From: Pholis gunnellus
Taxonomy: Eukaryota; Chordata; Actinopteri; Perciformes; Pholidae
Assembly: GCA_910591455.2 (NCBI GenBank)
Contig: OU342808.1
Coordinates: 10,573,904-10,637,903 of the forward strand
Direction of reading: 5' to 3'
Length of the DNA: 64,000 nucleotides
A program made the position numbers and the translations under genes. Shown in pieces: positions 10,437 to 22,927 of this stretch (positions are counted from its first letter, which is position 1; every line of letters starts with the position of its first letter). Below the pieces are notes generated by a model. The model searched no databases and was not told the origin of the DNA. It saw nothing but the letters and a program-made list of their open reading frames with translations.

Positions 10437-12709
10437 GAGATTGTGAACCTCCCATAACAGATTTCATACATCGTGCTTTAACCTACAGTCTACATGGTTA
10501 AAATGGGTTGTGTTTTTCTTACTGACAAGAACAAATCTAAAAACATCAACATCAAGTATCATCTGTAAGAAAAGCCTGATGTAGTTATTCCTCTGTGTGC
10601 TAGACCTCTGTTGTTTACCAAAAACTATTACAAATACTGTGTGTAACTGAGCCACACTGAACATGGGTTTTGTAGTTTGCATTGAGTGGATCTCACATTT
10701 CCCACCCTGTTGCCGTAAAAACTCACTAAAGCACCACATCTAGCTGAAAACAGTCCTTAACAATAGCAATATTTACTCATGTTAGAGTAATAAAAGCTAC
10801 AGTGTCTGGCTGTTTGAGTTAAATATTTTATGACAGTATATTTTCTTTGACTTCTTTTAAAATAAGTTTGTTTGCAAAAGGAGCAAATGGATTTGGAGCA
10901 TTTTAGTCTTTCCATGTTATTTGTTGACACGGTTTTGGGGTTGCCAATCCCTTCAGGATTTGTTCGCAGCCGGAAAAAAAAGACTCAACTCACAGCAAAG
11001 AAGTCCGTATAGTTCTATCACTTTGTTTTATATTATTCTCAGGTCATTTCTTCTTACCAGGGGGGTGTTTCTGTATGTGGTCAGGCCACAGTCAATTGCC
11101 TTTGATCAAACCACACCCACAGAGCCCCGATGGTGCAGATTAACTGAACTCTGAATAAATACTAATTAAGAATAGGACATATTTCAACTTTGAACATTGT
11201 ATATTTAGTCATGGTTAGTAACAGTTAAATAAATACTTTCAAATCCCCACACACACACTAGCCAAGACCACCAAATTAAAACTAGACCTTTAGTCTAACA
11301 CTTCTTTCTCATTTCCTACTTCGTGGTCAGTAACTTCTCAACCTCCCACTCTTTAATGGGAGTGTAAACACTCCTCTCAAAATGTGTATTTAACCTTGAG
11401 AAACCCATTTCTCATTTCCACAATCAGTTTCCTTTCACCACAGAGAGGGGAGAAGTTTGTATGGGCAGATAATGAGTGACTCTTCAGAAGGCTCGCCTCC
11501 ACGATTTATGACGCAACCGTCAAGCCAGCCAGTTAGTGGTGACAGACGACACACAATGACAGCGTTGCAACACTGAGCATTTGGGTCAATGATGTTTGAT
11601 AAAAAAAAACGCCTGTTTTTTTGTGGAAAAACAATGATTAAACAATTGTGTCCTGTTTGTTTTGTGTGTCTCCTCCACTGATTTGTCTTCTGAGCATGCA
11701 TCATTTTACTGCAGTTTTCTACATCATGACACAGATCAACGCATGCTCTGTTATGGCAAAATGAAGAGGATATTTGGAGATAGTATGTACCATGCTAAGT
11801 GTGGTAACATGTGAGCTAAAAGGCATCGATACTGATGATCTGATTGCTGGGTTAGCGTTTGGCTCTGTATCTTAACAAATCTTCCCTTTTGTCTCTTCAT
11901 AATTGTATTAATCTATTCAATTTGACGAATACAAACTTGGTTCCGTGCATCTGAATATTGTTTCCACACGTCTGTTGCTATGTTTGAGTCTGTGAGGTCA
12001 CAACAAGAAATGTTTTTCTGGAGTTTAGTAGGTGACAGGTGATGGACAAACTCTGTTTTTATATAATGAAGTCCAGAAATGCTACTGAAGCCTGCTGCTG
12101 CATAGGCAGGTATAGCGTTCAATGCAGGTTAAAGAGTGAGGTGAGTTAAAGAGGTGTGCGTTAATCATATCAGCCTTAAATAGTAGTATGATGTCTATGA
12201 GTCTTTGCAAACCTCATATGAAAAGTACTATAAGGTGTAAGTCATTATTTTTTAATCTGCTTTGTTAGGTTGGGAGCTGCTATTTCCAAACACGATTACG
12301 TAGTGATATCACTAAAAAGAACTAACCTCTATCAGGGCAGTTTAAAGGAAGACATTTAAGTGTTCCCTTCTCTCTCATGCTTCCATGAGCTTAAACGTGT
12401 TCTTGTTAATAAAAGATTAATTAACTGAAGAATAATACAGTGTTAATAATACATGTTCTCCACAACTGTTTGAATTCAGCTGACATAAATAGATCTCTTT
12501 TGTGACATTTGAAAGCTTCACTTAAATTCTGCCTGACTGCTGGGTGGGAATATTGCAACTGTGTCGCAATAAGTGGTGACAAACCACCACCTGTTGTGAT
12601 AAACACACCTCTCCTTAAGCTAATCTGGACCACAATGATGGATAAATACAGGGAACAGATGAAAACGCGAAAACAGATTTTAAAAGCACAAAGAATAAGT
12701 GGAAATCTT

Positions 12710-12712
<3 letters not shown>

Positions 12713-12745
<33 letters not shown>
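12713..12745. repeat. (TG)n microsatellite, about 16 units
   Basis: This is a perfect TG run. The 114- and 184-codon frames read through it owe part of their length to the repeat and have no other coding signal. The segment 12746-13433 also lacks a supported gene. Confidence 0.96.
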
Positions 12746-12747
<2 letters not shown>

Positions 12748-13479
12748 GAGGGAAGTGATGGAAGTATTTACGTGTGTGCGGGCAAGAAAAAGAGAAGACA
12801 TGACAAGGTTGACCAACCACAAGGCAGCGAAGGAAGGAATAATAGAGCAATAGCAGAGGAAGTGGACGGCATGATGGGTAGAAAAAACCCAGATAGGGAT
12901 GGAGAGGCAGGAGGTTCCCACTGAGACGGACATGTCACACACCAGTGAGTCTGACACACGGAGAGGGAATATCACATTTCTCTCCCTTTTCCATAATATC
13001 TATTTCTACGCTTTTTATCTTAGTTGTCTTTTTCCTTCTCTTTTTCAGCTGAAGGCGTTGCACAGTAACTGGCACTCAAAGAATTCTTTTGGGGTCCTTT
13101 TGAATAGCGTCTCTCCACCTTTGAAATGCTGCTGTTCAATAATGCATGGCTTTATGCATAACTTACCTCTCGTTTTCCGTGTCGCTTTGTGCATTTTAAC
13201 TCTGTTTCTCCATGCGCGCTTGCATTTCTGTTTATTGTAGTTTATTGCGTTATGCTGAATTTGGCCTTTGCAGTCACCCACACACATGTGCTGATGCACA
13301 CAGAAGCTCACAAACACCCATGCACACGGAGCGTTCAGTTCGCACTGGGAATTACCTGTTTACCTAATTAACAGCACTTGTCTGGAGGCTAAAGATATGC
13401 AAACCAGGAAGGGAAACAGCACAGTAAAATCGACAGTGTCAATGCAACACTTAAAGAGTAAATTTTAACACTGATTCAG

Positions 13480-13800
13480 TGAACATATGGTCCCTATCTA
13501 CAGAGTGTTAAAGTAACACTGGACATAGTGTTACATTTTTAGAGTCAATTTAACACTGGTTAGAGTTAATATTTTACACTACACTACACTGAGAAGTGTT
13601 ACTCAAATTTGACACTATGATGTAAATAACACTCTTAGTGTTATTGCAATTTGACACTAGGTCTTTTTGAGTGTTAATCAAAATTAACTCTAAATAAGTT
13701 ACTCTTCATGAGTGTTAAACCTACTTGACACTAAGTGTTGATTAAGAAATTACTCCAAATACAGTGTTGATTTTGAACTGACTCCTGCCAGTGTTAAAAC
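13480..13800. repeat. Left array of imperfect inverted AGTGTTAA/AACACT motifs
   Basis: More than a dozen short copies of (A/G)GTGTTAA or its complement (TTAACACT, TTGACACT) occur here at irregular spacing, many in opposed pairs that can form small hairpins. Examples lie near 13503-13521, 13544-13556, 13596-13618 and 13628-13660. The pattern stops abruptly near 13870. Confidence 0.75.
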
Positions 13801-14771
13801 ATATTTCCTCTTGTATTTACTCCCTTAGCGTAATTCTTACCCAACACCTTATTTTCAATTTACTCTGTTTTAACTCTTCAACAGAACACTTTAAGAGTTT
13901 TACATGTTCTACTTGACCATGTCCAGCTAACACTTCAAACAATAAAACAAAAAATGTTTGCAGGAGAAAAAACAACAAACACCATTATATCATATCTTAA
14001 TAACAATTTATTAAAAATAAAAACATTTAGTTTGCATACAATTTTTCATTAACAGTATAACTCCCATTTGTGCTACATTGTGCAACAATTAATTAAACCT
14101 CACTTTCAGTTTCAAAGATGGAAAAAAAACATTGTTCTTAAAAGACACGGTATATTTAGAATAGTACAATCTTAACAATGTCTGTAAACATTGAAATATG
14201 TGTGTTTACAGTGCATTTAGAGGATATACAGAGAACAATTCAAGCTATTTTCACCCTATAGAACAAACTTCGCTATCATCTGCAATCTACCAGCAGGTGT
14301 TCGAATTACATTTTTAAAGGAGAGATTCACAGATTTCTACCGTTTATTTCAATTTCTCTGCTCATGGTGTGAAAAACAGTGTGTAAATCTAACTGCACTC
14401 AAATTTGGTATTAAAACATATAGTTACAGATACAATATTTTAAAGTGACAGCCCTCATGGCTCTATTGTAAAGGTCTTGGTTGGAATCTATTGGTATCTT
14501 GGCAGATGATAGAAAGATGTGTATAAGTTGAATAACAATAACTATTTTAACCACAGTAAATGCAGACAAATCATCCTTCGGAAAATACGAATGACTCAAG
14601 TCTTGCTGGCAAAAATTGTACAAACAAACAATTCTTCGTATTGAACAGCCAAATCCAATTTGACAGACAAAGTTCTGAGTTGAGTACAGCCCTAAAATAA
14701 ATATATATATATATATTTTTCCCACAAGCGTAGAAGAACAGATGTGCATGAAGAAGAGACATCTAAATTAC

Positions 14772-14895
14772 CTCAGAGTTTCAGTCACCTTTCGTCCGGT
14801 TGTGTTCCTTGACAATATCGTCTCCACCAGGTTTCTTGGCCAACGCAGATTTTTCCAACTGTGAAACGATGATTTTTGTTTTAATCACATGGCAT
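14772..14895 (-). other. Exon-like segment inside the AGTGTTAA element
   Basis: On the minus strand a 124-base block is bounded upstream by a splice-acceptor-like TTTTTACAG and downstream by a donor-like GAG/GTAATT. One frame is open for 38 codons, including KTKIIVSQLEKSALAKK, then stops at 14783-14781. The stop precedes the donor, so it could be a last coding exon or a decayed one. The protein is not recognised. The exon-like segment at 15458-15560 lies upstream on the same strand, but a direct join of the two gives a stop in this frame. This is speculative. Confidence 0.25.
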
Positions 14896-15457
14896 CTGTA
14901 AAAACAGAAAAAGTGAAATGGCATTATGACCCACATCACAATTCATTCTGAGACAACACTGAAGTTAAATTTAACACTAACTAGCTTTTGTCAAACACAT
15001 TAAAAACGACTGAATGTAATTAGACAGCAATAGACAGAAAATAAACTATTAATTTAATCTAATTGGCTTTAAAGTGAATCCTTGTAGGAGTGCCCATGCA
15101 CTCAAAAGGGAAGGTTTGTCACGGATAATATCACAACTCCCCACACACGCAGTATTTGCTATTTACTGTCATCTATGGACATTGAAAACAATACAACACT
15201 GTCAATCCTTCACATTGACCTCTCTTGCCCACATTGTGGAGTTTGATGTTAGCTAGTTAGCCTAGCTAACTTAATGTGCGAGCACATTTGAGCTAACGTT
15301 AGCTTTCAACTCGGTCAGGTTAGCCCTCTGCTATTCGGTATTTCAAGACACAAAAACAACTGGAGTCTATGTTGAACAACAATATTAAGTTATTCTAATT
15401 ATTCTTTTTTGCTGAAATGCCAAAATTTGGTTTCTTAAGTGATTTAGAGAAACTTAC

Positions 15458-15560
15458 CACAGTCTGTCGAGAAGTGCAAAATGGCGGGGCGAAGCTCATG
15501 ATCCGTTTGAAAGGAGAAGGAGGTGGGAGGAGCTTTCCAGAGTTCAGAGTTCTTTCCAGA
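15458..15560 (-). other. Possible first exon/promoter of an embedded transcript
   Basis: On the minus strand the sequence ends with a strong donor (CTGTG/GTAAGTTT at 15462-15450) and carries a CCGCCATTTTG motif, which is the complement of a YY1-like AAAATGGCGG, just upstream. An ATG at 15500-15498 opens 14 codons to the donor. The block is more GC-rich than its surroundings, as many fish first exons are. No transcript evidence is available. Confidence 0.25.
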
Positions 15561-15588
15561 GTACACTACAGCAGTGAACAATGACATC

Positions 15589-15792
15589 AACACTGGGGAG
15601 CGATTTACTCTTGCTGTTGTTGTAATAACTCTGAAATAGTCAATGTACATTGACACTGTATATTTGACACTGAGAAGTTTAACTCTGATTATTTTCACCA
15701 ACACTGGCCGATAAATTGGTAGTAATTACTCTTGCCATTGTTGTAATAACTCTGAAAGAGTCAATGTACTATGACACTGCATATTTGACACT
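15589..15792. repeat. 121-bp tandem duplication at the right end of the AGTGTTAA element
   Basis: TTACTCTTGCTGTTGTTGTA at 15605 and TTACTCTTGCCATTGTTGTA at 15726 begin two diverged copies. Each continues through an ATAACTCTGAAA-AGTCAATG block and ends with a GACACTG-ATATTTGACACTG block. Confidence 0.85.
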
Positions 15793-18220
15793 GGGGAATT
15801 TGCTGTGGCATAAACAGCGTGAAAATAAAATATTTCCCCCCTGACCTCGAGAGAAAAAACAGTTTCCTATGAATGGAAAAGCCTAGAAGAGGCGAGGAGA
15901 ACAAAAGGTTAGTCACTTTAAAGTATTTTGTTTTAAAAATTGATCTCATTATGTATGCCGTTATTCTGAGTAATTCTCTACGTGACAAATAATTTAAAAA
16001 TAACACTATAGCTGATTTTTGGCTTTGATATTCCTTGCTCTTTTTGTTGCTCTGAAGCCACATGAGGTGTAGTGTAGCATCTCTTCTGACAAGCTGTGCT
16101 TTTCTTTCCCCATATCTGAGGAAGCAGGCCTTTCTTCTTATTATTTCCTTTTTGCTTCATGTTTCAGTCCACACACCATGAAGTCTGTAAGGGGGGGAAT
16201 TTCTTTATAAAAAAAAAACGAGGAGGCTGTATTCCATGTAGTATCAGTTTAGAGGAATGTAACCAGTGTGTGTGGAAACTATATAGCTCCCCATATCAGT
16301 CTCCTTCCTGTGAAACCAGCACCACCCCGGAGACTGATAACTTTTTTCTGTTTATACTACCCTAATCAATGGTTGTGTGTGTGTGTGTGTGTGTGTGTGT
16401 GAGCAAATGCAGACATGTGGTCAGGCAAACTCAGCATAGGCCCGTCTCTCTACTTTAATCTGTTTTTGATCAACACTGGGGATATTAACCAGACCAAGGA
16501 ACAGCCCCAAATTACCCAACCAGATGATTACACTATCTTGCACATACTCCGAGGCCCCCAGACACACACCAACACACACCAGAACACAAACACAAGCTAA
16601 CCCCCCTCACTGCTGTGTGAAATGTTCATGAAAAGACCGTGAAACTGGCTTAACACGGCTAATTCACAAACACATACGATAGCCACACTAACGCTTTAGT
16701 ATAAAGAGCCTCTTAACCCTCCAATACATGGCAAAAGAATTAAACATGACCATATGCGCCTCTAAAACAAAAGAGGCCAGCTGAGGTTTTCGTTTCAGCC
16801 CTGTTACAGATGCCACTAATGTGCCACCCCATTACACACAGATACAAGGGCATGTGTGCGCATTAAAAAAACAACTTCACACCTCCATATGAAAACAATT
16901 GCAAGTATTTGTTTGGGTCGCAGAAACACATACGAGACACGCAACCACACCCAGATACTGAACATGTCACCCTGAAAAATTAGCACAAGGCCAACGGTCG
17001 GACACATATTTATGTTTGGTAATTCAACTAAACAAAGCAAACTAATGGAAGTTGCCCCTTTTAAGCAGGAACACTAGCTTCCTATGGCTGTAGATTGGGC
17101 AGAATCCAGATGGCACATGAGATTCAAAGACTACAAAATAATTAAAAGGGTAGTGAATCAATAATAGTTCATTATCCAGCTCTTGTACAAAGAAGGATCA
17201 TTTGTGTGTGTTTACTATTGAGTTGGTGTATAGGTGATTTTGTGTCCTAGATTTAAAGTGAAGTTTGCTCTGAGCAATTCTCAGCGTAAATGTAGGGCTG
17301 ATACCGTAATAAGAAATACAATTTACACAATACAGAAATGTACCAGCATGAAATGTATTGCTTCTGCTCACTAATCAGCACAAAATAAATGAAGTATTTT
17401 TCACATTCACATTCAATATATGTGATTAAATCCTAATTCTGATTGGTGCATGGGAATACGTGACATTTTCTAAACTGAGGACAAATACATGTATGCGAAA
17501 TAAAGTAACCGTCCCAACTTTGACAGAAAAAACATTGAGTTTATTGCTTTTTGTAAGAAGCTGAGAAAATAGGTGTCATGGCCCTTAAGAGAGTGTCGGT
17601 CATGCGGTGGAGGGACAAATAACCGTTTGTCTTCAACAGCAGTATTCCAGTTTCACATTCCCTGTTAAACTGGAAATCAGCATTGACATTTATAGCACGT
17701 AACCATGACTGTGATCAGTCTTCAACGGCAACCAAGTCGTTTTATTGGCCTGGCCCTCTGACGCAAGGGCAACGAGAAAAAAAAGGAAGAAGAGAAAAAC
17801 ACTTTAATGAAGCAGAAGTTGGATATAGTAGTAGAATAGCAATTTGTCTTGACTCAAATGAATCTCTACTCACTGATTTTTTCATATTACAGTGCATCGG
17901 ATTCATGGCTTCCAATTTCAAAGAAAGCTTAATTCAACTCAGTGGAGTACTTTTCCCCATCGCTGATCCAGTGCAGCACTGCTAGACGAAGTTGCAGTCT
18001 GCAAAGGTCTCTCTGCTACAGAACAGTGGGTTGAGTTTTACAGTTGTCACTTTCTCCAATTATTCTCTCACATAGATAGGAGGTCTCTGTTTTACACTTC
18101 CACCGGATAGCGAGGCCCCGAGTGGCGAGCAGGAAACAGAGTGTGTGCTCTTGCTCAGACGAAAGTACAGCCGTTACTCAGAATGTTGCAACACGGACTG
18201 AGAAAAAGGGAGCTTATTGC
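15793..18220. other. No gene seen; one GT array
   Basis: Frames of 60-100 codons are scattered on both strands without domains. A perfect (GT)n run of about 14 units lies at 16374-16402, and A-runs at 16210-16219 and 17777-17783. I recognise no repeat family. Confidence 0.5.
16374..16402. repeat. (GT)n microsatellite, about 14 units
   Basis: This is a perfect GT run between ordinary flanks. Confidence 0.95.
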
Positions 18221-18556
18221 TGCCACCATCAGAGCATTTTATTGGTTTCCAGTACACAATAATACGGACTTTAGCATTATTTAGCTTGAAGATAAAGCAC
18301 TGAATGGATTCACTCTATAATATATGTTGTAAGTGCTTAGAAGCTATGAGTGGAGCAGCCCTCTGAGGTCATCTGGCGCTGGGCTCCTTGTTGTCCCCAG
18401 GGTATATTCAAAGTCTGGAAAAGCTACCTAGTCTTCATGCTGCTTTTTGCTGGAATATCCGATGTTCCCCTTTGGATCGGAGATGTGCTCAGAATCTTTT
18501 CTTTTCGAAGAAGCCTCTAAACTTTTCTTTTTAAAGAACACATTTGATTTCATAGT
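18221..18556 (+). pseudogene. LINE ORF2 C-terminal remnant
   Basis: The plus strand retains the C-terminal region downstream of reverse transcriptase in a common teleost non-LTR retrotransposon. The key block reads SPLRSSGAGLLVVPRV (about 18357-18404), which closely matches the LRSS-AGLL-VPR signature. It is preceded by RAFYWFPVHNNTDF (compare LHWLPV--RIDFK) and KALNGFT, and followed by pieces resembling the usual WN-LP and FK--LKTFLF blocks. Stop codons and frameshifts occur between the blocks, so this is a dead, 5'-truncated copy. In this C-terminal region it resembles a different LINE subfamily from the fragment at 58140. Confidence 0.85.
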
Positions 18557-21500
18557 TGAGTTGATGCTTTTATGTTTGTTGGAAGTAGCTCAGAATAGGA
18601 AAAAATGGGGTTAATGCGACATTTAATATGTGACATCTAAATTATGCAGATTAGAGACTCTAATTTTCAACTTTTCTTCTGACCGATGCAGTGTATGTGC
18701 AAAACAGGCAACTGAGTTCCCTTTTCACCCTTCGGGGAGGGTTAGCAGCAGCGATGTTGCATTGATTGTCTCCACCACATGAATTAGTTTAGCTGCAAGT
18801 TTGCCAGATATGCTAAGCGAGTTAGCGAGTGTTCGGTCAAGAGGGAGAGCATGTATGTGATGATGAGTTTGAAGTTGCTGGAGCTGTTGCTACAATGTAA
18901 CTGCAGTACAACTTGTATGGGCACTCTGACTGTGTGACTTCACCACTCTGTAAGTCGCTGACTTTGCAGATGCCAAAGTAGGACACAGTTACAGTATTGA
19001 CAGCAGAACTGCGCATATCCTAGAGCTAATCAATATACCTTTACCAACAAATACAGTGTATTGGTAAAACATAGTATAAGGATTTCAATCATGGTGCGAA
19101 ACAGACTCCATGGGTGCACACAGAAACATTTATGGGACTACAACTAATTAAATCATGTTTCTTATGGCATCAGATTACAGTGTGTTTTTAGTTGTGAATC
19201 AACCTTACTGTTTGAACAATACAGTAACATGAAAATGAAGGTGAAAGTTAAAGGACTGTTGCTTTGTGCAATTTGTTATTAAATGGCCACAATTACAAAA
19301 AAGACCCTGCTTGTTAGAAAAGAAGTGTGAAAAAAAAGCAAAGAACCAAACTAAATATTAGCTACTTTGGCTTTTTCACACTGGAACATTGGATATGAAA
19401 TTTGGTTATACGGTATTACAAAAATAATGATTTAAACAATAAGAAGAGTCAATCAATAAATGTCTTTGATGCACAGTCATTGCTGGAGTGAAGCAAGATA
19501 TTGATCCATGACGGTAACTATGGAGCAAGATAGTGTTGTTATCCCTAGCAGCAGTCATCCTGGCACCAGCCTGAAGATAGTGACCCACGATGATACACCC
19601 AGAGCCAGTGTAGCAAGTTAGTGAAGCATCAAGCCGAGTTATCATCCAGCCGGGATGAGTAGCGATTAGAGCTTAGGCATTTCAGACTGTTCAAGAGAAG
19701 CAGATAGAATCCTTAGAACGACTTGAGTCCAGAAATGTGTTCACGAGCATCTGAATGTGTGAAAACGTCACTCTTCACATTTGTAATTTCCACATTCTCT
19801 CCTAGCTTTAGCTAAAAATGAAAACAGGGATGATGGACGGCAGCGCCCAGCAGAATGCATCAGCCTCGTTACTTTGATCACAGGAAATCAACTTGCTGTC
19901 AGGGAATTTTTTAATAAATGTTTTTTTTCTAACTTGTTCTTGTTGTTTCTGGGCATGCTTCCCATTTATATTCCCCACCACACTGCACAATGATTAGAGT
20001 CTGAATAATCACTTAAAGCTAGTACCCGTCCAAATCTAAACATGGTAAATCTGGCAGCGGTGAGTATTTACCACTGTTCTCATAAAAGCTGCCAGTTTAG
20101 TAGGCACACGTAGCTAAAACCGATGCAGTATGCATACAACAGCACCGCAGTAAATCCTACCTTCATGGCGGTTATAATGATCAGTTTGTGTTGAAACTGT
20201 TTTCGAGAGGAGAACTTTATGACCATTTTGTAGGCTGCAGTTAATGCTGCAGTCACATTTTACTGCGTTCTACTGAAGGGTGTTTCTGATATTTGGACTA
20301 CATTCATTGATATTAATGGGATGGAGGACATATGAGAAACCTCTAAGAGAAAACCTAAATGAAGAGTGAACAAACATGAATCATGATGTGCTGTATGTCC
20401 CCACTTCACACAGAGTAGAGAGCACATGACGCGAAATAAAATATACCCTTAATGATGCTTCTTCTTTTGTCTGAGTTCCTTTCCACTATCCCACAGGATG
20501 AAGGCAATTATCAGCACTCTTACCTGCTTTTACATAAGAGGTAACTACCACATATAAAAATTAATGAAACAAAGTGGAACCTGCTGAGCCAAACCATCAT
20601 CAATCCATTAGTCTGCATGTGTGTTCATAGGCTGGTCCAACTAATCATGGTTTTATGATTGAGAGAAAGGGAAAAGGGGTATTTCTTTTTCAGGTATAAA
20701 TGTTCCCAGCGACCTACTGCGCTTCAACCCTGTGTGTACACACTGAACAACATCCGACCCAAACATGCACACAGAAACAGCAAATACAGCAGCGATGTCG
20801 TGTCTCTTTGTGTGATTTGTACCTGCTTCTCAGCTGTGTCCTTGCATCTTCTGTGAGCAGTAAAGCTGATGTTTTATTTAATTTTTCTATATTTTACGTA
20901 ACTAATGTCTCAAACCAAACCTTGAGGAACAGTTACCTGGTTTTGTCCTTTGATCTTACGATCATATGCACACAAACCCACAGCCTCTGCGTGTGCATCT
21001 TTGTTGTACACTCATTAGCACACATTTGGATGCTGGTGCTTTGCCAGATGATGCCTTGGGGTTATGGAGATTCCAGTTCCCTTGAAATGAGAACTATCAG
21101 ACTGAGAATTTGTTCAGAATGAAAACACAAACTCTGCTTCCGCAGCATATGTTCAGAACTGATGATTTGATTGCAACTTGTCTTTGCTTAATGTCTTTCA
21201 GCCTGTGTTATATCACTGCTCTCCTTGTTCTTACTTTTTGCTCTGCTGCAGGAGAGTTATGTACAAGGGCGTTGCATGTGCCATTTGAATGGCTGCGGGG
21301 CACTTGTGGGGAAATTAATATATTTCTGCATAATATACATACTACACACCATACAATTATATCTGCAGTCATATCTGAGATTTTCCAAGCTAGATTTTCC
21401 AGGAAGGACTTAAAAGCACCTTGGATCTCAATATCTTAACAGAATCCAACCGACTCTGTATCCAGGCAACAGTGACATTATAATTTCCATGCAACTGAGC

Positions 21501-22656
21501 TGCTTCATCTCGGACATACACTGTACATGCAAATGTAGGTCTTTCATTACTGTTGTCAATATTTTAACACACTTTCACATTGAGGTCAATAAATACCCCG
21601 GATTAGATGCCAAAATCAGAAGCTGTCTGTTCTCGTTGACTCATTAATGATACATGAAACTTATGTTACCCTGCAGAATGAAGCTGCAATGAAACCAGCG
21701 CGAGGGAGTGAAGTTCTGGTCTTTGTCAAATCCTTCACATGAAGAAACCACAACTGCCCATCATCAAAACAAGAACAACACAGAGCGCCATCCAATAATA
21801 AAACAAAGCGAGGAGAAATGAAACTCTCAATGCTTTACAGTAAGAAAGTATGACTTTGAGTGAGTACATTCAAACTACCAGTAGCTCATAAACTTGGCCA
21901 TAACAGTTCATGATCTTAAATAGGCTACTATGAGTCTTTTTCCTTTTGTTTTCTTAGCTAGTTAGTTTGGGTAAATCAGTTGAATACTTTATTCGTATGA
22001 TATGTGTCACAAAATGTGTGAGTCGGTGCAGGATTACAGCTTTTCAGTTTGCACCTGTGGAAAAGGATCATCAAAGGAAAGAAATGCCTTTCCTTGGTTT
22101 TACTAAGTTCTGTGGATAGGGTTGTTGCAGTAACTGGAATATTGCAATACTGCACTGTTAACAAGCCAACCGCAGGGGATGTTAACCTCTATTCATTTTT
22201 TTGTCTCCATTTTTTTAATTATTTGCCACGTATTTACACTGTGCCTCAAACAATGGAGGAGATATGAATACACACAGAGGGGGGTTGTCCTCTCTCTCAA
22301 GGTGCTTCAGCCTTCTCTTCATCCAGAGCTCTAGTACTCTACCTTGTGTCGTCATTTTTACATTTGCGAAAAACCCTGTATCATAGCAACCACACACCAC
22401 CAAAATGTCTCTGCTAAAGAAATCACGCTCGGCCTCATTTCCCTTTAATAAAAAGTATCTAACTGTGTAATTTAAAAACCAACAATACACTTATTAATAG
22501 CATTATCACCGCTAGCACCGATAGCATTATTACTTTTAAACTATGTATTAACTATGTACCAAGTTCACTAGCACACAAACATAAATCTGGCATGTACTTG
22601 GTGTTCAAAATGTATTACTGAGTTAGAAGATGAATGCAAGCTAATGTGCATGCAGC

Positions 22657-22658
<2 letters not shown>
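18557..22658. other. Long stretch with no supported gene
   Basis: The largest frame is 140 codons on the plus strand (20700-21122). It has no recognisable domain or splice context. TTAGCGAGTG-type phrases near 18815-18835 resemble part of the repeat at 28425 but are too short to call. Confidence 0.5.

Positions 22659-22717
<59 letters not shown>
22659..22717. repeat. (CA)n microsatellite, about 29 units
   Basis: A long perfect CA run, followed 170 bases later by a GT array in the complementary orientation. Confidence 0.97.
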
Positions 22718-22719
<2 letters not shown>

Positions 22720-22889
22720 ATTTAACAAGGAAAAAGAAACACATTCTAAGTTTTCCGCTCAATCTGTCAGCAAATCATGTGTCATAATTTACAGACACTG
22801 CGTGTGTGTTTGGAGTGGATGTAAGCATATGCCTGTGCATCTTTGAGTTAAACTGTGAAAACATGCTGTATATAAGTGTATTATAGCAT

Positions 22890-22927
22890 ATGTGTGTGTG
22901 TGTGTTTGTGTGTGTTTGTGTGTGTGC
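22890..22927. repeat. (GT)n array with TTTG interruptions
   Basis: GT units are interrupted twice by TTTG. It is complementary to the CA array at 22659-22717. Confidence 0.95.

Larger units (their letters stand above)
8607..12712. other. Long stretch with no supported gene
   Basis: No frame above 92 codons with any recognisable motif occurs. Homopolymer A runs lie at 9353-9365 and 11602-11609. Two short hairpins are listed separately. I recognise no transposon. Confidence 0.5.
13434..15792. mobile_element. Putative DNA-transposon-like element with AGTGTTAA/AACACT-type end arrays
   Basis: The left part (13434-13870) is packed with variants of AGTGTTAA, AACACT, GACACT and AGAGTTAAT in both orientations. 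The right part (15589-15792) has the same motif types, including a 121-bp tandem duplication (see separate entry). The outermost ends are inverted: CAGTGTCAA at the left edge and the reverse complement of CCAGTGTCAAATATG at the right edge. The interior is AT-rich and holds two exon-like segments on the minus strand. I recall AACACT/AGAGTTAA arrays from fish repeats but cannot name the family. No transposase is visible, and I find no convincing target-site duplication. Confidence 0.55.

Noticed and set aside
12421..12975. 184-codon minus-strand frame
   Set aside because: Part of it is a translated CA array and the rest has no recognisable domain, so the length is not evidence of coding.
13434..13870. 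CRISPR-like array of short repeats
   Set aside because: The motifs are 8-10 bases, imperfect, in both orientations and irregularly spaced, and the DNA is eukaryotic in character.
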